NCBI RefSeq assembly: GCF_000090795.2
Contig: NW_003546348.1
Coordinates: forward strand, 83,214-147,213
Direction: 5' to 3'
Source of the DNA: Amphimedon queenslandica
Taxonomy: Eukaryota > Porifera > Demospongiae > Haplosclerida > Niphatidae
Length of the DNA stretch: 64,000 nucleotides
Part shown: positions 48,001 through 59,500 of the stretch, piece by piece
How positions within the stretch are numbered: position 1 is the first letter of the stretch
Layout of the letters: each line of letters starts with the position of its first letter
Notes under the pieces: generated by a model
What the model was told of the DNA's origin: nothing
Database searches by the model: none
Seen by the model: the letters and a program-made list of their open reading frames with translations, nothing else
Made by a program: the position numbers and the translations under genes

Positions 48001-49354
48001 GAATTATGAAACAGGAAATGAATTGCTGCTAATTAATTTTTATTAAAAATGAATTATGAAACAGGAAATGAATTGTTGCTAATTAATTTTTTATAAAAAA
48101 TGAATTATGAAACAGGAAATGAATAGCTGCTAATTAATTTTTATTAAAAATGAATTATGAAACAGGAAATGAATTGTTGCTAATTAATTTTTTATTAAAA
48201 ATGAATTATGAAACAGGAAATGAATTGCTGCTGATTAATTTTTATTAAAAATGAATTATGAAACAGGAAATGAGTTGCTGCTAATTAATTTTTATTAAAA
48301 ATGAATTATGAAACAGGAAATGAATTGCTGCTAATTAATTTTTATTAAAAATGAATTATGAAACAGGAAATGAATAGCTGCTAATTAATTTTTATTAAAA
48401 ATGAATTATGAAACAGGAAATGAATAGCTGCTAATTAATTTTTATTAAAAATGAATTATGAAACAGGAAATGAATTGTTGCTAATTAATTTTTTATAAAA
48501 AATGAATTATGAAACAGGAAATGAATTGCTGCTAATTAATTTTTATTAAAAATGAATTATGAAACAGGAAATGAGTTGCTGCTAATTAATTTTTATTAAA
48601 AATGAATTATGAAATAGAAATGATTTGTTCCTAATTAACTTTTATTAAAATTTTCTGTTATCCAGATTCTGCCGTACTGGCTCTTCAGTTAAAAAGAGAT
48701 ACTAATACAAAACCTTTTGGTGGCATTAATGTAATGACAGGATTTGGAGGAGAAGTAGGCGATAAAAAAGATGAATTTGATGGTTCCCTTCCTTTACCAT
48801 CATCTCCTCCTTGTGCTCCTCAACCTCGTTATACAGAACCGCACACTTCATCAAACCAGGAAAAGTTAGTATTCATCATAAAGTATGATTAATGATGCAT
48901 TCATTCTTTAGTACAAGTGGAACTACTGAAAAGCTGAACCAGTCAACACTACAGAAGAGAATGGGTACAATGAACAAATTGTGTTACTCGTACATTAGCA
49001 CAGGGTTTTGGTATAGAGCTCGTGCAACTGCTTGTCAGTGGATTGTCAAGCTGCTAGGAGAGAATTCTACATTTTAATAATTTTTTCTGATACATATACA
49101 TGTTCTTATGTTGTTTTTCAAGTTTGAGCTGATTCTGATCAAAATTGAATTTTTAATGAATTTTTAAAGTTGCCATGTACTATATTGTAGTGCTTGTCAG
49201 CTTATAAAGCATGCCATTGCTCATTTTATTTTAATGATGTACATAATATTCTTTTATATTAGGACAACACGAAGTTGATGAAATCATTAGCTCTCCATTG
49301 AGTGGACCCTCAGTTGATGATAATGATGATGATGACTTTGATTTTTATAATTAG
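45097..49354 (+). CDS. Unrecognised Ser/Thr-rich, acidic-tailed protein
   Basis: At least nine exons, all joining in frame by GT-AG introns. It starts MADDSGTPFLSYFSVCARAR, and a charged first exon ends NTEKLDMLK. One large exon (45304-46640) has an SSSEEEDDD patch, then a long low-complexity Ser/Thr/Pro/Ala region (STPILTSIMAPIYTAAAPVS) and a short predicted helix near its end (MAAFSLLHTLNAQLRRDHKL). Later exons encode a more ordered, helix-rich part: TTWDSGTLLSVLITSLHEVI, GWSTLLPLLLEHVRLLFQCG and KIAQVFSPVLQIEENKLLTF. Then comes TKPFGGINVMTGFGGEVGDK and an acidic C-terminus SVDDNDDDDFDFYN (TAG at 49352-49354). I do not recognise the family. It may be a nuclear scaffold or coactivator, but that is only a guess from composition. 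One intron holds a 1.3-kb minisatellite. Confidence 0.8.
47335..48655. repeat. 50-bp minisatellite, about 26 copies, intronic
   Basis: The unit contains AATTGCTGCTAATTAATTTT and AATTATGAAACAGGAAATGA and repeats every 50 bp (for example 47651, 47701, 47751). The proximal part (47335-47640) is a diverged higher-order block in which a GGGCTAGTGC / GGGCTGAAGT pair occurs twice. The distal part is highly homogeneous with AATTG, GAGTTG and AATAG variants. It lies entirely within one intron of the unrecognised gene. Confidence 0.95.
49001..49225. mobile_element. Truncated CAGGGTTTT-type element in the unrecognised gene
   Basis: It begins CAGGGTTTTGGTATAGAGCT and contains GGAGAGAATTCTAC and TGTTCTTATGTTG blocks and a GCTTGTCAGCTTATAAAGCA segment. 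The right terminal repeat is missing. It lies between the last two exons. Confidence 0.6.
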
Positions 49355-49611
49355 ATAAAATCAAAACCAACATTAAAATAATTAACAATAATTAATAATT
49401 GTTTAATAATTGTTGTATAATTATAGGTTGTTATAATTGTTATTAAAAATGAATTAACTTCCTAGTTCTCTCGTAAAGTGTTGTATAATAATGATTTTAT
49501 TACACCTATAAGCTCAAAAAAATTATTTGTATTAAAATTGTAGCAAAATTATAACATTAACAACTGCAAAACAACATTCAAAAAATAGCAAAAAGAAATG
49601 CAAAAATAGTT

Positions 49612-51001
49612 TTAGTAACGTTGAAGTAGAAGAGCTCTCTCCTCTTCCAAAGACATATTCTTCATTGCTTTATACTCAAACCTACGAACAGCAACAATGG
49701 CTCTTGTCAGCCTTGGTCCAAAAGCATCGGCGAGGACCTTGTCTTCTTCCAAAGCTTTGGCTGTCAGATCAACAGTACGAGGAAGAGGAATGATGTTATT
49801 CTTTTTAAGTTCTTCCTCGGATAAAACACCAGGATCATCTTGGTAAGGAGGTGGAATGGGTAGATTCCGTTTGATTCCATCCATTCCAGCAGCGATAGCA
49901 GCACCGAGAACAAAGTAAGGATTACCACAAGCATCCGATGTCTTTAATTCAAAATGAGTTGGGTTTGGTTGACAGGCATTTGATGGTACACGTATGGCTG
50001 CCTCCCGATTACCATATCCCCATATTTTAAAAGCTCCACTCCAGAAACAAGGAGCAATACGACGCAGTGAATTGGTAGTTGGAACAGAGACGGCCATCAG
50101 ACCACTCAAGTGCTCAAGCATGCCAGCTATAAAGTGACCAGTCACTTCCGATATTTCATCTTCTTTGGTCTCTGACGGTACAATGTTCTTACCATCTTTA
50201 GTGTGAAGGCTGAGATGAATGTGAGTTCCACTCCCGGCTTGATCTTGGAAGACTTTGGGTAGGAAAGTGGCAATCATATTGTGCTTGAGAGCAACTGCTT
50301 TCACCGTTTCCCTAACAATGACCTGCTGGTCTGCTGCCGTCAGAACATCGGAATATCTTATTGATAACTCTTGCTGACCGTTAGCAGCTTCTGGATGATA
50401 GAGCTCAATATCTATTCCTTGCTTAACAAGAGCATCAAGTATATCTGTCATGACGTCACAGTTGATATCCATTGACAGTGTACTAGCATACACAGTGTCA
50501 TCCACTGGTTTGACGCTACCGTCTGTTGTACGTTGGAGCAATATAAACTCGTTTTCAAAACCAGCTTTAATGTATATTCCTTCCTTAGCAGCTTCGTCTG
50601 TCATCCTCTTAAGAAAGAGACGAGGGCATAGACCTGACGGGTCTCCGTTTTCTTCATACATGTTTATCATGACTCGTGCGTGACCTTTAGAATATGGTAT
50701 ACTTGTTAGTGTAGTCCAGTCCGGCTTCATACGAACTTCACCAACAGCAGTTACACCAGAGTCTGGTGCAGTAGCATCATACATTACTGGCAATGCCTAC
50801 ATAATGGTAAATGGATGAGGGATGGGCTTGTTATACTGTACTCACTTCAACAGCAGTACATAGTGGAATACCGGTGTCAGCTATTTTCTGCAAATCTTTA
50901 CAGTTTGGGATGAAAACTGCTTTTGCACGAGTTACATTAGCAGTACAGACCCACGTGAAGCGGAGTAATTTTGTGCTGGGGTCTAAACTTGGGACAGACA
51001 T
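49612..51001 (-). CDS. Type-I glutamine-synthetase-like protein (lengsin / GSI-like)
   Basis: Two exons, 50846-51001 and 49612-50796. It starts MSVPSLDPSTKLLRFTWVCT and is about 446 residues long. The glutamine synthetase catalytic domain is well preserved: KAGFENEFILLQ (ExE metal ligands), GQQELSIRY, GSGTHIHLSLHTKDG (His ligand), TNSLRRIAPCFW, NREAAIRVPSNACQPN and FELKTSDACGNPYFVLGAAI, ending ERALLLQRY. This is the GSI-like (bacterial/FluG/lengsin) branch, not the ordinary animal GSII enzyme. Vertebrate lengsin has lost activity, but the metal and nucleotide residues look intact here, so it may be a real ligase, perhaps with a different amine substrate. That is inference. It is divergent from MTHFS. 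A piece of exon 1 is duplicated at about 52335-52380. Confidence 0.9.
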
Positions 51002-51108
51002 TAGGGAAGAAGCTCAGGAAGTCCTTGAAGAAGTTGACGGGTGTGAACGAATATACAAGGAAGAGTGGGAGTGACTATTTTAAGTATTTTTATAAACTGG
51101 GGTGGAAC
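51002..51108. promoter_or_regulatory. Divergent promoter of GS-like and MTHFS copy 1
   Basis: 107 bp between start codons. A CACGTG E-box lies just inside GS-like exon 1 (50952-50957) and is repeated in the duplicated segment upstream of MTHFS copy 2 (52365-52370). A TATA-like TTTTTATAAA is at about 51087-51096. Confidence 0.45.
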
Positions 51109-52076
51109 ATGGCTGCAGCTACCACCTCAGTGAGAGGTGCAAAGGAATCTCTAAGGCAATCACTTCGCAAGACCTTAAAGCAAATGAAAGTCCAACAAAG
51201 GAAAGAAGAATCATTGATATTGACAAAAAAGGTAATTATAACGAAAATACACCTTAAAATAAGAAAAAGTATAGTTATTGTCACACAAAGCGTACCAGGA
51301 AGCTAGCAGAATATCAGTATACCTCAGTATGCCTGAAGAAGTTGATACTATAGCTTAATAATTGAGGTATGATTATGTCTTTATACTATAATGCTACACA
51401 TTTTCCACGAATGTAGGACATCTTCAAACAGAAGAAGTATGCCGTAATTACAACATAGATCAAGATAGATGCGTTATTTTACCTATTGATATCTAAATGT
51501 TTAGGTTGTGTTTTGTTCCACAAATCGATGATGGTGTTCAAATGAACATGTTGCAAGTTCATTCGCTTGAGGATATTAAGTCCCTTCCAAATTATATTTG
51601 GGGGGTAAAATCAATAAAACAACCAGCCTGTAAGTGAGATACAATGACATGTACTTAGAGGGAGCATGGGGAGTGATTGATAATTTTTCTTTAGTCGATG
51701 ACAAGAGAGAAGATGCACTGGAAACTGGTGGTCTTGATCTAGTGATTGTTCCTGGACTGGGATTTACTGAAGTCAGTCAGTTAATATTGTAAAAAAGACT
51801 TATGATTATAATTCTCACAGGATGGTAAAAGGCTAGGCCAGGGAAAGGTAAGGAAGGTTTTTGTAATTTTTAAAGTATTATACACATAGGGCTATTATGA
51901 TAGATTTCTGCCTAGATGCTCTGAGAAAGTAACCACTACCATTGGTATGCTTAAAAACATGCCTTATGTAATCAATACAATTTATTGTAGCTCTTGCATT
52001 CAACGTTCAAAGATGTAGCAAAATACCAACTGAACCAAGTGATGTATTAATCCATCATGTAATATTCTCCACATGA
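51109..52076 (+). pseudogene. MTHFS: MTHFS copy 1, with 2-bp insertion and premature stop
   Basis: Exon 1 encodes MAAATTSVRGAKESLRQSLR. Exon 2 reads LLSHKAYQEASRISVYLSMP EEVDT and then IA-stop. Relative to the tandem copy 2, two extra bases (TA) at about 51349-51352 throw the frame into TAA at 51356-51358. All downstream exons are intact: KLCFVPQIDDGVQMNMLQVH, DLVIVPGLGFTEDGKRLGQG plus KGYYDRFL (active-site signature), and ALAFNVQRCSKIPTEPSDVL, ending VIFST at 52076. No alternative acceptor I tried rescues the frame. It is therefore either a very young pseudogene or a sequencing or allelic error. 5-Formyltetrahydrofolate cyclo-ligase converts 5-formyl-THF to 5,10-methenyl-THF with ATP. Confidence 0.7.
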
Positions 52077-52415
52077 GGACTTATTCATATTTTTACAAAT
52101 TAATATTACTTCATTATGATATTGTTCACAAATTTATATATTATACACAACAATGATGAAACTAAAGGTGAGGATCTACTACTGCAACTTTTTTGCCAGT
52201 ACCTTTGATGTGGTTGTGCAACATGTTGCAAGAAGTTGAGAGTCTCTTTACTTCATGTAATATGTTGCACTGCCACATCAAAGGTATAACCACAAGTTGC
52301 AAGCAGCAATGCTGCATAGTGAATGCCCACCTGAAAACTGCTTTTGCACGAGTTACATTAGACCCACGTGAAGAGGAGTGCGCTAGATCTAGCTAGCTAA
52401 GAGTGGGCGTGGAAC
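52077..52415. other. Spacer between MTHFS copies with hairpin and duplicated GS-like exon piece
   Basis: Contains a 24-bp-arm inverted repeat (52201-52286) and, from about 52335, AAAACTGCTTTTGCACGAGT, a copy of antisense GS-like exon 1 sequence that ends at the E-box region. This marks the left end of the unit duplicated with MTHFS copy 2. Confidence 0.7.
52201..52286. repeat. Imperfect inverted repeat upstream of MTHFS copy 2
   Basis: The left arm ACCTTTGATGTGGTTGTGCA (52201-52224 in full) pairs with 52262-52285 at 22 of 24 positions around a 37-nt loop. It could be a small foldback element or a strong RNA/DNA hairpin. Confidence 0.7.
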
Positions 52416-53335
52416 ATGGCTGCAGCTACTACTTCATTGAGAAATGCAAAGCAAACTTTAAGACAATCACTTCGCAAGACCTTAAAGCAAATGACAGTCC
52501 AACAAAGGAAAGAAGGATCATTAATGTTGACAGAAAAGGTAATCATGATGAAAATACAGCTTAAAATAAAAAGAAAAAAGTTATTGTCACACAAAGCGTA
52601 CCAGGAAGCTAGCAGAATATCAATATACCTCAGTATGCCTGAAGAAGTTGATACTAGCTTAATAATTGAGGTATGGCTATGTCTTTATACTATAACGCTA
52701 CACATTTTTCGAAACTGCAGGACATCTTCAAACAGAAGAAGTTTGTTACTTTGCTTGTTTATGATCAATCGATTATTGTTTAGGTTGTGTTTTGTTCCAC
52801 AATTCAATGATGTTCAGATGAACATGTTGCAAGTTCATTCACTTGAAGACATCAAGTCTCTCCCAGTTTACAAGTGGGGAATAAAACAACCAGCTTGTAA
52901 GTGAAAGATACCACGAGATGTAATTATAGAAAGAATGATTGTTTCTTTAGTCGATGACAAGAGAGAAGATGCACTGGAAACTGGTGGCCTTGATCTAGTG
53001 ATTGTTCCTGGACTAGGATTCACTGAAGTCAGTCAGTTAATATTGTAAAAAGACTTATGATTATAATTCTCACAGGATGGTAAAAGGTTAGGCCAGGGAA
53101 AGGTAAGGAAGATTAATTTTAAGTATTATAAATATGTACACACACATAGGGTTATTACGATGGATTTCTGGCTCGTTGTTCTGAGAAAGTACCCACTACC
53201 ATTGGTATATTAATAAAATGTCTTGTATAATTAATGCTTTTTACTGTAGCTCTTGCATATAATGTTCAAAGATGTACTGAAATACCCACTGGACCAAGTG
53301 ACATAATAATTCAACATGTAATATTCTCCACATGA
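52416..53335 (+). CDS. MTHFS: 5-formyltetrahydrofolate cyclo-ligase, copy 2 (intact)
   Basis: It starts MAAATTSLRNAKQTLRQSLR at 52416. Exons join in frame: LLSHKAYQEASRISIYLSMP, EEVDTSLIIE, DIFKQKK, LCFVPQFNDVQMNMLQVHSL, FDDKREDALETGGLDLVIVP, GLGFTE, DGKRLGQGK, GYYDGFLARCSEKVPTTI and ALAYNVQRCTEIPTGPSDII, ending VIFST (TGA 53333-53335). The order and motifs match human MTHFS, including the PGLGF...RLGxGKGYYD phosphate/folate-binding signature. It is a cytosolic enzyme of one-carbon metabolism. It is the intact member of a recent tandem pair and is convergent with TECPR2, with about 217 bp between stops. Confidence 0.93.
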
Positions 53336-53552
53336 AGACTTATTTATATTTCTATTATTTCATTCTAATATTGTTCATAAATTTATACATTATACACAAT
53401 GAATGTAATAATACATTTAATAACAACAACAATTAATAATAATAATAATAATAATACATGTAATTAACCATTTGTGTCCTTAAAAAGATTGATGATTTAA
53501 AGAAGATTGCAATGCACTGATAATAATGAAGTACTCTACTGCTGGTGTCTTA

Positions 53553-56500
53553 TCAAAGGAACTCCCAATCACTACATTCACCAATAACAACACCTTCTTC
53601 AAGCTCAGCCTTCTCTCTCTTCTTACTCTCACTTGAAACAGACACCACCTTCCCATGCTGCTTCTTCAGCGATCCACGTACATCAATCGTCCATAGCTCT
53701 CCATTAGGATTACATGATATCTCTTCAAAATTTCCGGGTAGTTTAGTCCAGTATATCCCAGCGGGATTCTCTTTGGTGATCCCTTGACGGAGGAGTAGGT
53801 CACCAGACAGTGTCAGACCAAAGACACGGTCATCACTGACGGCAATACGCTTCAGTGCCTCCCCACTCACCCTCTCCCAAGCCTTGCCAACAGGATAATC
53901 AGGAGTCACCCCTTTACGTATGTATGGCACTTTTTCACAGTCAAGTGCCCAGACAAGCCAGTCTTTAGAATTAACAGATACATTAATGAAGTTATAATCA
54001 GTGAGGGTATCTTGAACTTCAACCCAAGCTGGTGACATACCAGTGCCAGGCTCTCTCGGATGTATGCCAAATCTGAAATAAACTTTCCCACTTTTATCAA
54101 CGGCCCAAGCCACGTTGCTACCCATAGAGAGATGGACAATAAAGTCTTCCATCTGTGAGCCGAGTTGTATGAGCTCCCAGGAGAAGCCCTGAGGCGTGGC
54201 GTCAGTGATACCTTGACGAGACCATATCATTCCTTTTGTTAGTACCCACACTGCAGCTGGAGACGACGTTAATACTTCAATGACTCCTTGACACTCCACG
54301 CGCTCAAAACGATCAGACGACACAATACAATAAAGCTCCCCGTCCTCCCTAACAATCCAAGTACCAACATGACTGGATGTGACCTTTGTCCATATGGTCA
54401 GGTCAAACATCTTGTCTTCGCAGGCATTTTCGTAGTGATAGCCGCTGGCATGATTCCAGCACGCATGCAGCTGATTGTTACTGGTTAATAAGCATATGCC
54501 TGAGTGAGAGGAAGCTGCTATGCCGGTTAAAACAACCGGAGGTACAGGATGATTGAGTAACGAAGTGACAGAGTGTAGTATGCTGCTTGACCTCTCAAAA
54601 GACATCACTTTCCATACAGGTTGATCCGAAGGAGGAGAGACTTTATTTATTGTACTAACGGCTACTTGCCACCAAGGGCCCCCACCCTCGGGCTCATGAG
54701 CAGAAGCACCACAACGGAATAAGAGCTTATCTTTATTAGTGATGCCCCATACGACGCCAGAGTCCAGTATGGCAATGCTGTGGAAATGATCAGATCTTAT
54801 CGACTTCCATCTCTTACCAAAAGGCGATAAAGGGGAAATCCCCTCTCTTACGTAAGGTACACCCAACTGATCGAGACCCCAGACTATATTATTACAGCAT
54901 GCTATATGCACAAGGGGAGGGCTCTGAGGTATCTCCGCCCACACGGTCCCCTCGGGCTGACTGTCACAGACCCCCTTACGATTGAGGACCTTACCATCAG
55001 TCATGATAGCCCAAACCGTCGTATTGTCACATGCTACCAATTTGATGCTTTTGGAGGCCATTGACTTCTTACGATAATTAATCTTTTTCCACTCACTACC
55101 GGAGGAGCAGAGGTCACTGATTCCGTATCTTGCATATGCTGTCTGATGGTGAATGCCCCACACTATCTTACCGGAGGCGGAGGTCGAGATGTGGGACATG
55201 CTTTTGCGCATGGACTGCCAGTCCCTCCCGCCGGTGGCAGGGTTAGACCAGTAGACGGTACGACGGCTATCAATCAACCATATCGAAGTACAGGATATAG
55301 CCAAGCACTGTATGGACTGGTTTGACGGCTGAGGTACAGGACACCAAATATCAGCCGAATGAACTTCAGATATGTCATCAGTGCTTGTAATTGATGTTCG
55401 GTTAGGTTGAGGAGACGGTGGACAAAGGGCATCGGCACGGACTCTCGGGCGGAGAGGAGAATGAGAAGGGGCGGAGCTGGCAAGACGGGACTCTCCTGCA
55501 AGCTGGTTAATGAGTGCATAATAATCATCAGCTATCATGGAGTCCTCTGATCTAAAGGTTTTATTGATGGCGTCTGCCTCGATATCGTCGTGATCCTCTG
55601 AATCACCCAAAGGGTGGATAGGAGTGTCTTCCAAGCTACTGGAATGAGAGGTCCAAAAAGGAGCAGTATGATCAGCAACACTCGCCGGCTCTATCACCTT
55701 AATGCCTGGTAGTGAGGGGAAACCTTGTTCCTTTGACGTGGGGGAAGTGGGTATCACGGGATTAGAGATGCTGCTTGACTCCTCCCAGAATAGGACCTCT
55801 TCAGCTGTTGTGGGACCGAAGAGAGAGTCATCAGAGTCAATGTTAAAGGCACGGGCACGTTTCCTGATACCTTTTGGAGGAGTGGCTATGAGAGAGTCAG
55901 GCTTGACGGGAGATGGCTCCAATAAGACAAAACTATGATCATCAGCACTACCTTCTGCTTCCTTCTCTTTCATTACCTCCTTCTCTTCCATCACCTCTTT
56001 CTCTTCCTCTTCTCTGTTTGAATCCTGAATCTCGATTTCTTTCATTTCCTCAATCAGTAACTCTTCATTCTTTGTCTGACTTTCCTCATCAAAGTCTGAC
56101 TTCACTATCGTAATGTTTGGGACTTGAGTAGGCTCCTCCCACTTTAACTCAGTCTTGACAGATTCATTTGTCTTCCCTTCAAGATTATCCCCTGCCGTTG
56201 TGCTTGGCTTTACATCAAGCACGTGTATATCGTGCTCCTCCTCTCTCTCTCTTTCACTCTCTACAAGGTTATTCTTATTGCCTATCTGGTCACTCTCAGT
56301 CGATATCAGTGAGGGACAGGAGGTGCTACCCTCGTCTCTTTCGGGTTCAAGTCTCTCGACTGGTCTCTGTGGTATTAGAGGAGATCTGGGCATGGCAGGA
56401 CTTGTATCTCTAGCATCATCATCATCGTCTAACTGATCCAAATGGTCCATCGATGAATGAGCACCTGAGAAAATTTTAAAATAATGAATAAAAATATTAT

Positions 56501-59500
56501 TATATAAAATACTGCAAACATGTACAAGTCATAAATAAAAAGACTCAATAGACATTAAAGCACAGTATAAACGAAATTTTACTTGATAATGGAGTATGCT
56601 GCAAGTGAAGGTGTTTTCTTTTGGTAGTTTTCTTCTTTACTCTACGGGATTTCTTGCGAACAGCTATAGTGTCCTCATCGAGTTCTTGAACTTGTAGCAT
56701 CTTCGCCCTACGGACTGCTTCTGGCGTACTGAGAGGAACTGATGGGAGCTGAAAGAGAAATAAAAGTATATTAATCATAAAAACACATAAAATCAATTAT
56801 ATTGAATTGAAATATTCGTAAAAAATCTAATTTTGATTAGAATCAGCTTAAACTTGCTACACAGCATAAGAACATGTATACGCATCAGAAAACATTATAA
56901 AAATAGAGAATTTTATCCTAGTCATTTTTGGCAAAATTTGGCTAAACACCCTGTACTATAGTACAGGGACTTTGGCCTGGTTTTTGAGTAACTTAAAAAA
57001 ATTGTAAAAAATCCAATTTTGATCGGAATCAGCTCAAACTTGCTACACAGCATAAGTACATGTACATGTATATGCATCAGAAAACATTATAAAAATGAAG
57101 AATTTTCTCCTAGTCATTTTTGGCGAAATTTGGCTAAACACCCTGTACTATAGTACAGGGACTTTGGCCCGGTTTTTAAGTAATTTTAAAAATTTGTAAA
57201 AAATCCAATTTTGATCGGAATCAGCTCAAACTTGCTACACAACATAAGGACATGTATATGTATCAGAAAACATTATAAAAATGAAGAATTTTCTCCTAGT
57301 CATTTTTGCGAAATTTGGCTAAATACCCTGTACTATAGTACAGGGACTTTGGCCCAGTTTTTGAGTAACTTTTAAAATTTGTAAAAAATCTAATTTTGAT
57401 CAGAATCAGCTCAAACTTGCTACACAACATAAGAACATGTATATGCATCAGAAAACATTATAAAAATTGAGAATTTTCTCCTAGTCATTTTTGGCGAAAT
57501 TTGGCTAAATACCCTGTACGGACTTTCGCCCAAATTTTGAGTAACTTTAAAAATTTGTAAAAAATCCAATTTTGATCAGAATCAGCTCAAACTTGCTATA
57601 CAACATAAGAACATGTATATTTTTGAACTACAGTACATGCCAGGTTTCTTGGTTCTTTCTCTTACTGGCTCATCTCTCTCTTCCTCTTGTCCCTCGATGA
57701 GCTCTTTCTTTATTTCAGTCAACTTGTTGAGCGGTTGTGCAAATATTCCTTTAAGTCCAGACCCAACCACAACACCAAGAACTCTCCGTGAGCCCTGCTG
57801 CTCCTCTCCTCCTTTCCCTTCTTCCTTATCATCAGTCTGCGAGACAGAAGGATCACCTGATGGCTCTACTGGTACAGTTTGCCCTTTTAGTCCCAAGTTC
57901 TCTTGACTAGTTTCAGTAGTAGGAGGTCCTTCAATGGCTTGGTCAGTATTATCCTTCATTATCATATCATCTTCCTTTGTATCAATCTTAGTCTCCTCAT
58001 TCACTCTCTGATCGTTATCTTCTTCTCTACTTATCCCGTCTCTCTCCCCAGAGACTCCGTCCTCTGCCTTCACTTTCTCTCCATCATCTCTCATCTCTTC
58101 TTCTATCACACCTTCTCTTCTCTCGTCTCCCTCCACTGATGATACCGGAAGTGTTTTAATGACGGGGGCCGGAAGAGATAGCTTAACAATCGGGCGCTGG
58201 TGACCAATAAGGAGGAGATAGAGATCCTTTCCAGTAGCAACAACATCAATAATCCTTTGTCCAAGAGTCATTACACCTTTTACTAGGAGAGTGAACGGGT
58301 CAAGTACCCACACAGTATTCCCATGATAGCAAACAATACAGCCATCAGACCAAGGTATGAGCTTCCCAAATTGTCCGGCGTCGCTAGGCGTGGTCGTGGT
58401 TGCTATGTTACCATATAAGGTCATCGGAGGCAACTGAGAATTAAAGACGTCTTTGAATTTAGCAGTTGAGAGGACCTGGAAAGAATGGGAAGAGAGAAAG
58501 AAAAGAGTGACAGTAAGATCAATAAAAAAATAATCACTCACTTCTCCATTATCATTAGCTATCCATAGCCTCAGGCCAGGTCGGGCTACTATAGCTGAGC
58601 CTTTTACAAAAGTCCCTCCAAAATAGCCAGCCTTCTTCCCCTTTGATCCAACCTACAGTACAACTCATCAGTCAATGTGCTATATGCATGTAGAGTCTTA
58701 CCTGAGTTGACTGGCCTGTTTTCATATCAAGTAGAACTGGTTTAGCGAGTGTTGAAACAAGAAGGAGATTCTCATTTTGACTCAGTTGTACAACTTCAGA
58801 TCCATAATCACACAGGGCTGTACTATCAACTGTCAATGTCACCTACAACCAGTCACAAAGAAATAGATAAAAGATAAAGAGGCTGCATTGTAAGCAAAAA
58901 TTCCTCATAAAAATACACTGGACTAAGCAAAGAGGATATGCTTATTTTCTACTACAAAGAAGTGAGACAGAACAATTCATTGTCTACCTCCTCCTCATTC
59001 AATAACAGCTTCCACAAAACCAAACACTGTGAACATATATGGTAGTGAGAAAATACTTTAAAGGTTAAAATGAGATCACAATGTATATATACATAGTGAG
59101 GTGACAGTGCACATGCTATAGTAACAATAATGATAAATATACAGCATATCCATTTATTATAGTATAGCAGAGAGAGGGGAAAGTGAGTCAAAAGACTTAT
59201 AAATAGCATTACATTGCAAACAGTAACATAGCATTTAATGATTATAATAAAAGACAAGGAGTTGGTGGTGATTTATTATATTAATAATTCAAATTAACAT
59301 TGCCACCTGCTCTGCTAGTGGAGTTGTAGCATATCAGGTCTCAACACACAATACAACTAAATCATTGAGCTCCTACAGATATCATACATGTCATCATCTC
59401 TAGTTCATAAAGAGCTAATTAGACCAGCTGCTGTGTATTATGCTTAACCACAGCCAAAACACACCTTGTCAAATTGAACAGAGAACGAGAGGACTTTGCC

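Noticed and set aside
57582-57660. Extension of the TECPR2 exon into the repeat array
   Set aside because: The exon reading frame runs on by chance; a donor near 57640 and loss of homology mark the exon end.
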